NCBI RefSeq assembly: GCF_009765685.1
Contig: NZ_LMUY01000103.1
Coordinates: 35,955 to 99,954 of the forward strand
Reading direction: 5' to 3'
Source: Acidisphaera sp. L21
GTDB lineage: Bacteria > Pseudomonadota > Alphaproteobacteria > Acetobacterales > Acetobacteraceae
Length of the DNA: 64,000 bases
Position numbers and translations under genes: made by a program. The notes under the pieces are model-generated. The model was not told the origin of the DNA. It worked only from the letters and a program-made list of their open reading frames with translations, and made no database searches. Within the stretch, counting starts at the first letter, position 1; each line of letters starts with the position of its first letter. This document shows positions 49,102 through 57,168 of this stretch, piece after piece.

Positions 49102-49127
49102 CCCAGGCGGCGAAAATGCCGCGTGGG
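49102..49127. repeat. inverted repeat before fliO
   Basis: Arms CCCAGGCGGC and GCCGCGTGGG (nine of ten pairs) surround GAAAAT, just after the 97-aa gene stop and 40 bp before fliO. There is no T run, so a factor-dependent terminator, an RNA processing site or a protein-binding site are all possible. Confidence 0.5.
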
Positions 49128-49167
49128 TCACCCTGCTGCTTCCAAGGCAAAATGCCGAAAGGATGCG

Positions 49168-49437
49168 ATGAATACGACGTCGATTTTCACCGCCGTGGCA
49201 GCTCTTGCCGCCGTGCTGCTGTTAATTCTCGTGGCCGGTCGCCTCGCGCGGATGACCAAATTTGTCCGCCCGCGCGGCATCGGCGCACCGCGGATGAGCA
49301 TCCAGGATGCATTGGTGCTGGATCCCCGCCGCCGCCTGCTGATGATCGACTGCGACGGTCGCAGCCTCCTGCTGCTCACCGGGCCGCAGGATCAGGTGGT
49401 CGGCTGGCTCCCGCCCCAGGCGGAGCCGATGGCATGA
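49168..49437 (+). CDS. fliO: flagellar biosynthesis protein FliO
   Basis: Small membrane protein (89 aa) that helps assemble the FliP ring. One N-terminal helix (VAALAAVLLLILVAGRLARM) is followed by a basic stretch and a short domain ALVLDPRRRLLMIDCDGRSL with LLLTGPQDQVVGWL, the FliO domain pattern. The start at 49168 has an AAAGGA upstream. It overlaps fliP by four bases (ATGA). The open frame to its left is a shadow of flgC/flgB. Confidence 0.85.
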   Translation: MNTTSIFTAVAALAAVLLLILVAGRLARMTKFVRPRGIGAPRMSIQDALVLDPRRRLLMIDCDGRSLLLLTGPQDQVVGWLPPQAEPMA

Positions 49438-50210
49438 AGGCCGCGCCTCTGAAACACTGCGCCACCTGGCGCAATGCCATGATGTGGCTCGTCTTTGGCG
49501 TGCTGCTGTTCATTGCCTCCCCGGCCATCGCCCAGTCCGTCAGCATCGATCTGGGTGCCGCCGGGCAAAACGGTGCCACGGGACGGCTGATCCAGCTCAC
49601 CGCGCTCATCACGGTCCTGTCCATCGCGCCGAGTCTGCTGGTGATGGTCACGGCGTTCACACGAATCGTGATCGTCTTATCGCTGCTGCGTTCCGCCATT
49701 GGCGCCCAGGGCGTGCCGCCCAACACGGTGCTTATTGGCCTGGCCCTGTTCCTGACCTTTTTTGTCATGCAGCCAGTGCTGGACCAATCCTACACCAACG
49801 GTCTGCTGCCCATGAGCGACGGTCGCGTCGGCGAGTTGGAGGGCTTGCGCCTGGCCGCCGAGCCATTTCGCCACTTCATGGCCGTCAACGTACGCGGCAA
49901 CGACCTGCAGCTTTTCCTGGACATCGCCCACCTGCCCCCAGCCGCCAACGCAGACGGCGCCCCATGGCGCGCCCTGGTCCCCGCCTTCATGATCGGCGAG
50001 CTACGCCGGGCGTTCGAGATGGGGTTCCTGCTATACCTGCCATTCCTCGTCATCGACATGGTCGTCGGCAGTGTGCTGATGAGCCTGGGCATGATGATGC
50101 TACCGCCTGCCAGCATCAGCCTGCCGTTCAAGCTGATCTTCTTCGTGCTGGTCGATGGGTGGCGTCTGGTATCCGGCAGCCTTGTGCAGGGATTTGCCGG
50201 CGGGGGCTGA
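49434..50210 (+). CDS. fliP: flagellar export protein FliP
   Basis: Main export-gate ring subunit (258 aa) with a cleavable signal (MMWLVFGVLLFIASPAIAQS) and four membrane helices. Conserved blocks are LLVMVTAFTRIVIVLSLLRS, IGAQGVPPNTVLIGLALFLT, ALVPAFMIGELRRAFEMGF, and the end LPFKLIFFVLVDGWRLVSGS. It is coupled to fliO and oriented against the fliQ-fliR-flhB genes. Confidence 0.97.
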   Translation: MKAAPLKHCATWRNAMMWLVFGVLLFIASPAIAQSVSIDLGAAGQNGATGRLIQLTALITVLSIAPSLLVMVTAFTRIVIVLSLLRSAIGAQGVPPNTVLIGLALFLTFFVMQPVLDQSYTNGLLPMSDGRVGELEGLRLAAEPFRHFMAVNVRGNDLQLFLDIAHLPPAANADGAPWRALVPAFMIGELRRAFEMGFLLYLPFLVIDMVVGSVLMSLGMMMLPPASISLPFKLIFFVLVDGWRLVSGSLVQGFAGGG

Positions 50211-50264
50211 TGCAAACCCGCAGACCACTGGGCGTTAGGTCGGTTGCAGCAAAGGAGAACGGCC

Positions 50265-50537
50265 GTGAAACAGCCCCATACCGAGCAGTCGATCGACCAC
50301 ACCGACGGCCAGCAGAACACCGGCAACCACCCAGCACCCGGCGCCACGAAGACGCCGGGTGGCACACGCATCGGCGCCAAGAATGTCGAAACCGATCGCG
50401 ATACCCGCGAGGAGTCTGTCGAGATCGGCACCGACGTGGACAAAGTCACGGGTCTGGATGAGGTCAACACCAGCACGAAGCAGGTGGACAATCCCCGCGA
50501 GCGTCATCCGGAGCGGGACGAACACGGGCGGCTGTAA
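50265..50537 (+). CDS. small hydrophilic protein, unknown
   Basis: A 90-aa, highly charged protein without hydrophobic stretches (for example VETDRDTREESVEIGTDVDK and VDNPRERHPERDEHGRL), probably disordered. The GTG start at 50265 is supported by AAAGGAG at good spacing. The open frame begins at an ATG at 50244. I know no family for it. It lies 54 bp after fliP. Its stop is inside a 15-bp palindrome. Confidence 0.55.
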   Translation: MKQPHTEQSIDHTDGQQNTGNHPAPGATKTPGGTRIGAKNVETDRDTREESVEIGTDVDKVTGLDEVNTSTKQVDNPRERHPERDEHGRL

Positions 50538-50543
50538 TACAGC
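50529..50543. repeat. palindrome across the small-gene stop codon
   Basis: GGCTGTA-A-TACAGCC, seven-base arms around one base, with the TAA stop of the small gene in its centre. No T run follows. It may be a weak 3' end structure. Confidence 0.5.
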
Positions 50544-50550
50544 CAGTCGA

Positions 50551-50777
50551 TCGGCCGCCGCCCTGCAACCCGTGTCCTAACGGGGGCTTTCCCCCAGGCC
50601 ACACAGCCATTGCTGGCGCGGACCGCGAGTAGAACCGGAGAAGCGAGCGACGGCCGAACACACGACAACCGGCCGTCGCTCTGCAACCCGTGTTCCAACG
50701 GAGGCTTTCCTCCTGGCCACGCAGCCATTTCTGGCGCGGACCGCGAGTAGAACCGGAGAAGCGAGCGACGGCCGAAC
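50551..50777 (-). ncRNA. tandem pair of structured repeats, possible small RNA
   Basis: Two units with a 118-bp period (97-bp cores 50563-50659 and 50681-50777, 90 of 97 bases equal) fill most of the 304-bp gap between the small gene and speE. On the minus strand each unit can form a closing stem. In the unit at 50670-50774 it is 12 perfect pairs (CGGCCGTCGCTC with GAGCGACGGCCG). Inside it are a GCCA-GNAA-TGGC hairpin whose loop is GCAA in one unit and GAAA in the other, and a GG(G/A)GG-AAAG-CC(C/T)CC hairpin whose middle pair changes on both sides together. No promoter was identified. It could also be a dispersed DNA repeat. Confidence 0.55.
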
Positions 50778-50841
50778 CAACTAACGAAGCATCGTCGGGA
50801 GCGGGGAAATAGTCTACCGCCCCCTGTAATACAACCCTTAT

Positions 50842-51693
50842 CTAGCGCAGCACTCGCGAAATATATGGCGGCAGCGCAAACGCGCCACGATGGACTGCTG
50901 GCGTCCAGTATTCGGTATCGCCGAACATTCCCGCAGACTTCGCGCGCGACTCCAAAACGGCCGCCGGAACATCCTCGATCGGCATGTCGCTGGCGATGCC
51001 CAGGGCCATGAAGCCACCGACATAGGTCGGCACCGCTGCAACATAGGCGCCGACATGGGCGAACACACGGGCCCGCAATGCGCTGGTATCGCGCAGCTCA
51101 TCACTCTGCATGAACGGCACGCCACACTGGTTTACCAGCAGCCCGCCAGGCCGCAGGATTCGCGCGCAATTACGATAAAACGCCTCGGTAAACAGCGACG
51201 CGCCTGGTCCCGCCGGATCGGTGCTGTCGACGATGATGACGTCGACCGAGGCCGAGAGCGCCGCAGCAACATAGGCAATGCCGTCGCCAACGATCACCTC
51301 TGCCCGCACGTCATCCCACGCGCCCCCACCAATACCCGGCAGATGTTCGCGTGCTAGCCGGATTACCGCGCCGTCGATCTCGACCATGACCGCGTGCGTC
51401 ACGCCGCGATGCTGCAACACCCGCCGCAAAACCCCGCCATCGCCAGCGCCGATGATCAGGACCCTATCCGCAGCCCCATGCTGCAACAGGGGCACGTGGG
51501 TTATCATTTCCTGGTAGGCGAATTCATCCGCCTCGGTAATCTGCACCACGCCATCCAGCAGCAGAACGCGCCCGTGCGATGTCGTTTCTACCACGACGAT
51601 GTCCTGAAACGCCGAGGTTTCGCGCGCGATTTCCCGCACGACATCGAAGCTCTGCGCCCATCCGGGATATAGATTTTCTGCAAGCCAGGTCAT
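50842..51693 (-). CDS. speE: spermidine synthase SpeE
   Basis: Aminopropyltransferase (283 aa) making spermidine from putrescine and decarboxylated S-adenosylmethionine. Key blocks are LLLDGVVQITEADEFAYQEM, the nucleotide loop VLIIGAGDGGVLRRVLQH, VDVIIVDSTDPAGPGASLF (catalytic Asp region) and LLVNQCGVPFMQ. AAGGA lies ten bases before the ATG. It is downstream of speD on the same strand across a 150-bp gap with two hairpins. Confidence 0.97.
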   Translation of the reverse strand: MTWLAENLYPGWAQSFDVVREIARETSAFQDIVVVETTSHGRVLLLDGVVQITEADEFAYQEMITHVPLLQHGAADRVLIIGAGDGGVLRRVLQHRGVTHAVMVEIDGAVIRLAREHLPGIGGGAWDDVRAEVIVGDGIAYVAAALSASVDVIIVDSTDPAGPGASLFTEAFYRNCARILRPGGLLVNQCGVPFMQSDELRDTSALRARVFAHVGAYVAAVPTYVGGFMALGIASDMPIEDVPAAVLESRAKSAGMFGDTEYWTPAVHRGAFALPPYISRVLR

Positions 51694-51789
51694 GATACAG
51701 GCAGTCCTTCATCATCATGGCCGGGTCACCCCGGCCACACACCAACCAACAGCGGAAGGAATGCAGGCGGCCGAAGCCGCCTGGAAGAC

Positions 51790-51839
51790 TGCCCGGGCAC
51801 GTTGGCCCGGGCAAAACGGTGACGGGGCGCTAGGCCCCG
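51790..51839. repeat. two hairpins in the speD-speE gap
   Basis: Stem TGCCCGGGC with GCCCGGGCA (51790-51813) and stem CGGGGC with GCCCCG (51823-51839), both perfect, lie just downstream of the speD stop and about 100 bp before speE. Neither has a T run on the minus strand. They could dampen read-through or stabilise the speD mRNA end. Confidence 0.6.
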
Positions 51840-51843
51840 GCCG

Positions 51844-52308
51844 CTAGAACCTGCCGCGACGCTGCTCGTCCAGGTCTACCCGACCCGGCGAGAAGGCGTC
51901 CTGCAGCACTGGGATCGCATCATGTGGGTTGCAATCACCACACATGAAAATATCGATCGCAGCAAACTGGCGCTCGGGCCAGGTGTGGATTGAGATGTGG
52001 CTCTCCGCCAACACGACCACGCCCGACACTCCGCCATTTGGCGAAAAGTGATGGAAATGGCTGTGCAGGATCGTTGCCCCCGCACGCACGGCAGCGGCCC
52101 GCAGGGCCGTGTCGATATGCACGGGATCGGCTAGATTTTCCGCGTCCCACAAATCCGCCAGAAGGTGAGTCCCGGCAAATTTCATGCCGTCCTTCTCAAC
52201 GAAGTAATCCTTCCGATCCTCTCCCTCGAAAACAGGAAGAGTCGCGATTGTCGTCTGGTTCTCGCTCGGAAGCTCCGAGACCATCCCCAGTTGAGCAAGT
52301 GCGTTCAT
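51844..52308 (-). CDS. speD: S-adenosylmethionine decarboxylase proenzyme SpeD
   Basis: Self-cleaving, pyruvoyl-dependent S-adenosylmethionine decarboxylase of the bacterial class (154 aa). The cleavage site is Glu102/Ser103 in LAESHISIHTWPE, and MCGDCNPHDA carries the conserved catalytic Cys region. HSHFHHFSPNGGVSG precedes it. The start is MNALAQLGM (52308). The open frame above it runs on for 19 codons without likeness. It supplies the aminopropyl donor for SpeE. Confidence 0.96.
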   Translation of the reverse strand: MNALAQLGMVSELPSENQTTIATLPVFEGEDRKDYFVEKDGMKFAGTHLLADLWDAENLADPVHIDTALRAAAVRAGATILHSHFHHFSPNGGVSGVVVLAESHISIHTWPERQFAAIDIFMCGDCNPHDAIPVLQDAFSPGRVDLDEQRRGRF

Positions 52309-52440
52309 CACGTACCCCCAAACCAGTAGACAGCCTGTTGGACGCGGCGCGTCCCCTTGGGCCAAGGTGGCGTGAGATAGTCCCCCGGCATCGCGGGCGC
52401 AAGTCCTAATGCTTGCTCCCGCGACATAGCTGGGGCGAAT

Positions 52441-55434
52441 TTAATGTGATCCAATCGCGGCGAGCCCTGCGGGAACCGCACGCGCCAAGGCCACTTCGCC
52501 TGCCGCCCGGCGTAGATCACTGGGCCCGGTAACCGGTGCCGCCGTCAGGAGCCGGAACATGTCGGCCCGCGCGCCGACAATCCGGGTCGCCTCCCGCATC
52601 CCCAGCAACCGCAGCCCGGCATCGTCGCCAGCCTGCGCCTGGGCAGAGGCCAGGCGCAGCACGATATCCTGCTGCGCCGGGCTCAGCGCGCCCTCTGCAG
52701 GCACGGCACGTGCCATCAAGGAAGACAACGCAGCGGCAGCGCCACTCCAGTCCTTGGCATCGCTGAGGATCGTCGCACGCAGATCATCGGCCGCATTGCT
52801 ATCGATGCCCGACAGGATTGCGACGGCGCCCCCGACATCATGCGCCCGCGCATGCAGTCGCGCGTCCAGCAATCCACGCTCCTCGGTTAAATCCGCCGGC
52901 AAATCCGGTGCGTCGGTCGCCACAAGCGCCGCAGCCGCACCCTTGTCATCCCCCTCACCCAGCCGCATCGAGGCCAGGCGCACGCCAAGTTTGGCCTTGG
53001 CGTTTCCAGGTGGCGCGGCGGCGATCATCCGCTCAATGATCGGGCCCGCGCGTTTCGGCAGATCCAAAGCGCTCAGCTTATCGGCCAGCAAAGACGACAC
53101 GACTGGCTCGTCCGCCTTCGCTATCGCCTCGGCGTTTTCCTCCGCCAATCCCACGAGTTCCATCGGCGGCAGGTTCGCCGCGTCTGGGCCGCGCAGTAGC
53201 TCCGTCATCATCGTCGTCATGCGCGCGTTGATGGTGGGCGTCGCCTCTGGAAACAATTGCGATGTCTCTCGGAGAGCGTCGAACGCGGCGTGCCACTGCC
53301 CCGCCTTCGCCCGCAACGACGCCACGCGCAGCCGTAATTTGCGTTCACGATCATCGCCACGCCAGGCGAGGAATTGCCGTTCCAACGCAGTCGCTGCATC
53401 GCCCGGGCCAATCGCGCCGCTCGACAATCGCAGCAATGTGGCACGGGTTGCAGCGCGCGCGCTGGTCAGCCGGTCACGCCCTACTGCCAAGGCGTCATAC
53501 ACCGCCAATGCATCGGCAGTTTTGCCCTTGGCTTCCAGCCGGATCGCCCTGGTCAACGCCAGGAGCGGCTCATCCGGCAATTTGGCCAGCAGGGCATCTG
53601 CCGCGTCCGCCGCACCGCCTTCCGCCATCGTCTCCGCCGCCAACGGCAGCAGCCGATTGCGCAAGGCCGGCGGGTAGGACATCACCAGCCCCATGGTTGC
53701 GGCAAATACCGGCGCCGCCTCCGGCGAGTCGGGCCGCAACATCGTTGCCCGCACCGCGCGCCACAACGCTATCTCGTCACTGCCATTCAGCCGCGGTTCC
53801 ATCAGTCCGCTAGATTCCTCCGGACGTCCGCTCAACAACCCTGCAATCCCCGCCAGCCCGGCAACATCCGGGTCATCCAACCCGCGCGGATCTTCGGTTA
53901 CCGCCAACCCCAGCAGCGACTGCGCCTCCGCCCCCAGCCCCAGCGTCAACATCGTCTGCGCCGCCCGTTTGCGGGGCTCCAACCGCGACTGCGGCGGCGC
54001 ACGTCCCTGGTCCGCCACCTGCGTCTGCAGCCGGCGCAGCAGAATCGACGGCGGCTCATCCGGGAAGTCAAAACGGCGCGTCAGCACCGCGGCATCGGCC
54101 AGCGCCCGCGCGCTATCCGGCGCAGGTGCCAGCGTGTCCCCGGTCTCGATCACGAAGCCATCCTTTGTGGCGCGCAACTGCGTCCGGTCCGAAACCGGTT
54201 CCACCACGACGCCCTGCCAACTCGGCCGCACCGAGAACTCTGGCACGCGATATGGCACCGGCACGCCGGGGCCGCCATTATGCAGCGTGCCGACCAGCAG
54301 GTTCTGCCCGGTATCCGGGTCCGCCACGACGACGATCGACCCAGGCCCAGCCGCCGGGAACGTCAACTGCGTGTCCTTCGACACCGGGATCAGCGGCGCT
54401 GCCGTGGAAGGCTTGTCGGCCAGCGTCACCGACCAGCCAGCCTTCTGGTGCTCCATTCGCAGATCACGCCCCGCCGGCATCTTCACCCGCACCAGCGTCG
54501 CCTGCGGCAGCAATTGCACCACGGCGCCCGCCAGCATCGGATCGTCGCTCAATGCCGCCAGATCCAACGGCCGGCGCTCGTCGAACACCATCCATCCTTC
54601 GGCGCCATGGCGGAACGCCGCGGCGGACACGGTCTGCCCAAATGGCAGCAGCACCGAGCTTCCGGCCTCGCCTGGCGGCAACGGCATGCGCTTGGCCGCC
54701 AGCGCCATAGTTTCGGCATCACCTGGCGGCGTAGCGGGCGCGCCCGGCGCCGGCGCCGGGGCACCATCGGCTGGTAATGTTGCAGCCGCGGGCGTCGAGG
54801 CAGGCGCGGCAGCCGGTGGCGCATCGCGCACCACGGGCACAACCGGCGCAGGCTGCGCAATCGCACCCGGCGTTATCACCTTCGGCATGTCCGCCGACGG
54901 CTTGGCCAATACTTGCGCGGCTGGCAGCGGGCTCTTTCCAGTCGGCGCGATGACGGCTGGCGCGGCCGCCGGAGCGAGTGGCGCCGATTTCGCCGCAGCT
55001 TCACTATGCTCCCCCGGCTTCGCTGCCGCAGGCTGCACCGGCTTGGCAGCGGCCTCACGCGACCGCCCTCGCGCGACTGCCTTGGGCGCCTCTTTGTCCA
55101 GCCCAGCATCCAGCGCATCGACGACGACGCGATTGCCCAGCTTCATCGTATGCACGCGCGCACCCGGCGCCAGGGTCACCGTCGCCATGCCAGCGCCGCC
55201 GGCCATGCTCACGATGTTGCGGGCCGTGCCACCGATTGCCGGAACCGCGCCCGCGCCCTCGAAGCGTAGCACAACAGTGTCGCCGTTGCGTTCCATCTTG
55301 AACGGTGTCGGTTCGGTGAATTCGAACACCAGGCGGCCATACGCTTCGTGCGTGGCCATCCGGACGTCGGCGGTTTCGGCCGCCAGCACCGGCCCCGCCG
55401 CCATCAATATGGCGACAGGCAAAACGAACTTCAT
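52441..55434 (-). CDS. 997-aa periplasmic protein with helical repeats, unknown
   Basis: A 997-aa exported protein with a signal peptide (FVLPVAILMAAGPVLAAETA). Residues 20-110 look like a small beta domain (AYGRLVFEFTEPTPFKMERN), AMIN-like by eye. Next comes a Pro/Ala linker (about 125-240), another beta-rich part to about 430, and then a long C-terminal half of helix pairs in TPR/HEAT style (for example RAIRLEAKGKTADALAVYDA). The ATG overlaps the cheZ stop by one base (TAATG), so it belongs to the fliL-to-cheZ operon. I know no named family. The layout recalls periplasmic motor- or polar-scaffold proteins such as FimV, but this is inference. Confidence 0.75.
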   Translation of the reverse strand: MKFVLPVAILMAAGPVLAAETADVRMATHEAYGRLVFEFTEPTPFKMERNGDTVVLRFEGAGAVPAIGGTARNIVSMAGGAGMATVTLAPGARVHTMKLGNRVVVDALDAGLDKEAPKAVARGRSREAAAKPVQPAAAKPGEHSEAAAKSAPLAPAAAPAVIAPTGKSPLPAAQVLAKPSADMPKVITPGAIAQPAPVVPVVRDAPPAAAPASTPAAATLPADGAPAPAPGAPATPPGDAETMALAAKRMPLPPGEAGSSVLLPFGQTVSAAAFRHGAEGWMVFDERRPLDLAALSDDPMLAGAVVQLLPQATLVRVKMPAGRDLRMEHQKAGWSVTLADKPSTAAPLIPVSKDTQLTFPAAGPGSIVVVADPDTGQNLLVGTLHNGGPGVPVPYRVPEFSVRPSWQGVVVEPVSDRTQLRATKDGFVIETGDTLAPAPDSARALADAAVLTRRFDFPDEPPSILLRRLQTQVADQGRAPPQSRLEPRKRAAQTMLTLGLGAEAQSLLGLAVTEDPRGLDDPDVAGLAGIAGLLSGRPEESSGLMEPRLNGSDEIALWRAVRATMLRPDSPEAAPVFAATMGLVMSYPPALRNRLLPLAAETMAEGGAADAADALLAKLPDEPLLALTRAIRLEAKGKTADALAVYDALAVGRDRLTSARAATRATLLRLSSGAIGPGDAATALERQFLAWRGDDRERKLRLRVASLRAKAGQWHAAFDALRETSQLFPEATPTINARMTTMMTELLRGPDAANLPPMELVGLAEENAEAIAKADEPVVSSLLADKLSALDLPKRAGPIIERMIAAAPPGNAKAKLGVRLASMRLGEGDDKGAAAALVATDAPDLPADLTEERGLLDARLHARAHDVGGAVAILSGIDSNAADDLRATILSDAKDWSGAAAALSSLMARAVPAEGALSPAQQDIVLRLASAQAQAGDDAGLRLLGMREATRIVGARADMFRLLTAAPVTGPSDLRRAAGEVALARAVPAGLAAIGSH

Positions 55435-56018
55435 TATTCGAAACTAGCGAGAAGCGCGTCCACTGCACCCTGATCCATAGCGTCCCCCACACGTTGCGGT
55501 CCATTCAACAGCACAACGGGGCGAATCACGGACGATGTTTCCATCGGCCCACGGCCAAACACGCGCAGCATGTCGGCGATTTTCGCCTCGATGGTCTTCA
55601 GCGTGTGCACCACTTTGGCGACACGCTGTCCGGTAATGTCCTGGAACGAACAGGCTTCGTAGATCCGGGCCGTCATGGCCGTGACATCAGTACGCAGCTC
55701 CGTCTTGGCGACGATCGCATCCAGGTGTTCACATTCATCCAGGATCAAGCCGGTCGCTTCGGCCGTGTGCATCACGACCGCGTCTAGCTCGTCCGTCGCC
55801 GCCGGCACATCGCGGCCGACGATTTCGTCCACACCAACGGCCGCGACTTCTTGCCGGGCCGCGTCGATGAAGTCTGCCAGAATGCGCAGTTCGGAGAGCA
55901 GCGCAGCATATTGCCCCGCCGACACCGTTTCAGCCTCGGGCTCAACGACCGCAATGCGGCCGTGCAACTCAGACAAGCGCTGCGCCAGCCCGTCCGGGGC
56001 GACGCCGCTATTAACCAT
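55434..56018 (-). CDS. cheZ: CheZ-type chemotaxis phosphatase
   Basis: Protein of the CheZ family (194 aa) that speeds up loss of phosphate from CheY. The catalytic-type block ACSFQDITGQRVAKVVHTLK carries the conserved Gln-Asp pair, inside a long helical hairpin. The start MVNSGVAPDG lies eight bases inside the cheY end. The N-terminal half (LHGRIAVVEPEAETVSAGQY) is divergent, as in other alphaproteobacterial CheZ homologues. Confidence 0.88.
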   Translation of the reverse strand: MVNSGVAPDGLAQRLSELHGRIAVVEPEAETVSAGQYAALLSELRILADFIDAARQEVAAVGVDEIVGRDVPAATDELDAVVMHTAEATGLILDECEHLDAIVAKTELRTDVTAMTARIYEACSFQDITGQRVAKVVHTLKTIEAKIADMLRVFGRGPMETSSVIRPVVLLNGPQRVGDAMDQGAVDALLASFE

Positions 56019-56391
56019 GCAGCACCTTTTCGATCTTCGACTGCAGCGTCTCCGCATTGAACGGCTTGACGATGTAGTTACTCACACCGGCCTGCTTGGC
56101 GGCGATCACGTTCTCGGTCTTACTCTCAGCCGTGATCATGATGAAAGGCGTGCTCTTGAGCCGCGTATCCGCGCGCACTTCCTGCAGCAACTGCAGCCCC
56201 GTCATCGGCGCCATGTTCCAGTCGCTGATCACCAGGCCGAAATTACCCGCGCGAAGCTTATCCAGCGCCTCACTGCCGTCGCTCGCTTCCTCGACGTTGT
56301 GGAAGTCGATCTGCTTCAGCAGGTTGCGGACAATCCGAAGCATGGTCTTGTAATCATCCACGATCAGCACGCCGGCAGAGGTATCCATCAT
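56011..56391 (-). CDS. cheY: CheY-like response regulator
   Basis: Single-domain response regulator (126 aa). The acidic pocket is VLIVDDYKTM, the phospho-Asp is in LVISDWNMAPMTG, Thr/Ala lie in FIMITAESK and Lys in YIVKPFNAETL, all as in chemotaxis CheY. DDYKTMLRIVRNLLKQI resembles motor-binding CheYs. It lies between motE and cheZ, so it probably controls FliM binding. Confidence 0.94.
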   Translation of the reverse strand: MMDTSAGVLIVDDYKTMLRIVRNLLKQIDFHNVEEASDGSEALDKLRAGNFGLVISDWNMAPMTGLQLLQEVRADTRLKSTPFIMITAESKTENVIAAKQAGVSNYIVKPFNAETLQSKIEKVLHG

Positions 56392-56412
56392 GCTACGCAA
56401 TTCCCTCGGTCG

Positions 56413-57168
56413 TCAGCCCGCGCCCTGATGGTCCGGGGGCGGCAGTGTGGTGGAGCGGGTTCGCTGAGCTGCCAGTTGCGTCGTGGCGAGGCGGGCCCGA
56501 TCGGGCTGCATCGCACCAAGCACCAAGGCTGCCTTCGCGTCCTTCATCCGGTCCAACACATGAAGCAGCACAGGCATTTCCATATCGTTAAAAATTGCGG
56601 CGGCTTCACGAGGCTTCATCGTCTCGTAAACCTTTACCAGCCCGGTCCAGTTCGCCTCGTCATGGTCCTGACGCTCCTTCTCCAGCGTCTCCAACCGGGT
56701 TTGCAGGGCGGTTAATTCACCCACGCGCGCGCTTAACTTCTGCTCGGCTGCCGCCATCACGGCTTCGCGCTGGTTCAGCGCCTGCGCCCGCGCATCCAGC
56801 TCCTGCCGCCGGCCGCGCAGGTCCTGCAGCAACTGCTTCTCGGCATCGCTGACCATCGGTTGGGGCGGTGCGCTCGGCTCCCGCGGTGCACTCGGGACCG
56901 ATGGTTTGGCGTACGGGCTGGCACTGGCAGTCCGCTCCACACCCGCTTTGGCCGCATCCTTCGCGTCGCCAGGCTTCGCCGCACCATGCGCGTCCGCTGG
57001 TTTCGCCGCCGCATCTTCATGCGCCGGCGCCGCTTCGGCGGATGACACGACGCTGCCAACGGGAAGGAACGCCAGACCCAACGTTACCGTCTTGGTCGCC
57101 ATCAGCAGCCCCATCATGCCGAGCGTCGCCGGTAGCAGCCGCGGCTTCAACGTCCAGCCGTTCATCAC
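56413..57168 (-). CDS. MotE-like flagellar motility protein
   Basis: A 251-aa membrane or exported protein with an N-terminal hydrophobic segment (ATLGMMGLLMATKTVTLGLA), an Ala/Lys/Pro linker (about 45-105), a coiled coil (about 108-165, EKQLLQDLRGRRQELDARAQ) and a C-terminal MgtE_N-like part (LVKVYETMKPREAAAIFNDM). This is the plan of MotE/FlbB-type proteins, which guide stator assembly in alphaproteobacteria. It is coupled to the DUF6468 gene by ATGA. Confidence 0.8.
   Translation of the reverse strand: MMNGWTLKPRLLPATLGMMGLLMATKTVTLGLAFLPVGSVVSSAEAAPAHEDAAAKPADAHGAAKPGDAKDAAKAGVERTASASPYAKPSVPSAPREPSAPPQPMVSDAEKQLLQDLRGRRQELDARAQALNQREAVMAAAEQKLSARVGELTALQTRLETLEKERQDHDEANWTGLVKVYETMKPREAAAIFNDMEMPVLLHVLDRMKDAKAALVLGAMQPDRARLATTQLAAQRTRSTTLPPPDHQGAG

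Noticed and set aside
50464-50780. Overlapping minus-strand open frames with related peptides across the tandem repeat
   Set aside because: They exist because the DNA is repeated. They have no ribosome sites, and the differences between copies fit base pairing rather than codon conservation.
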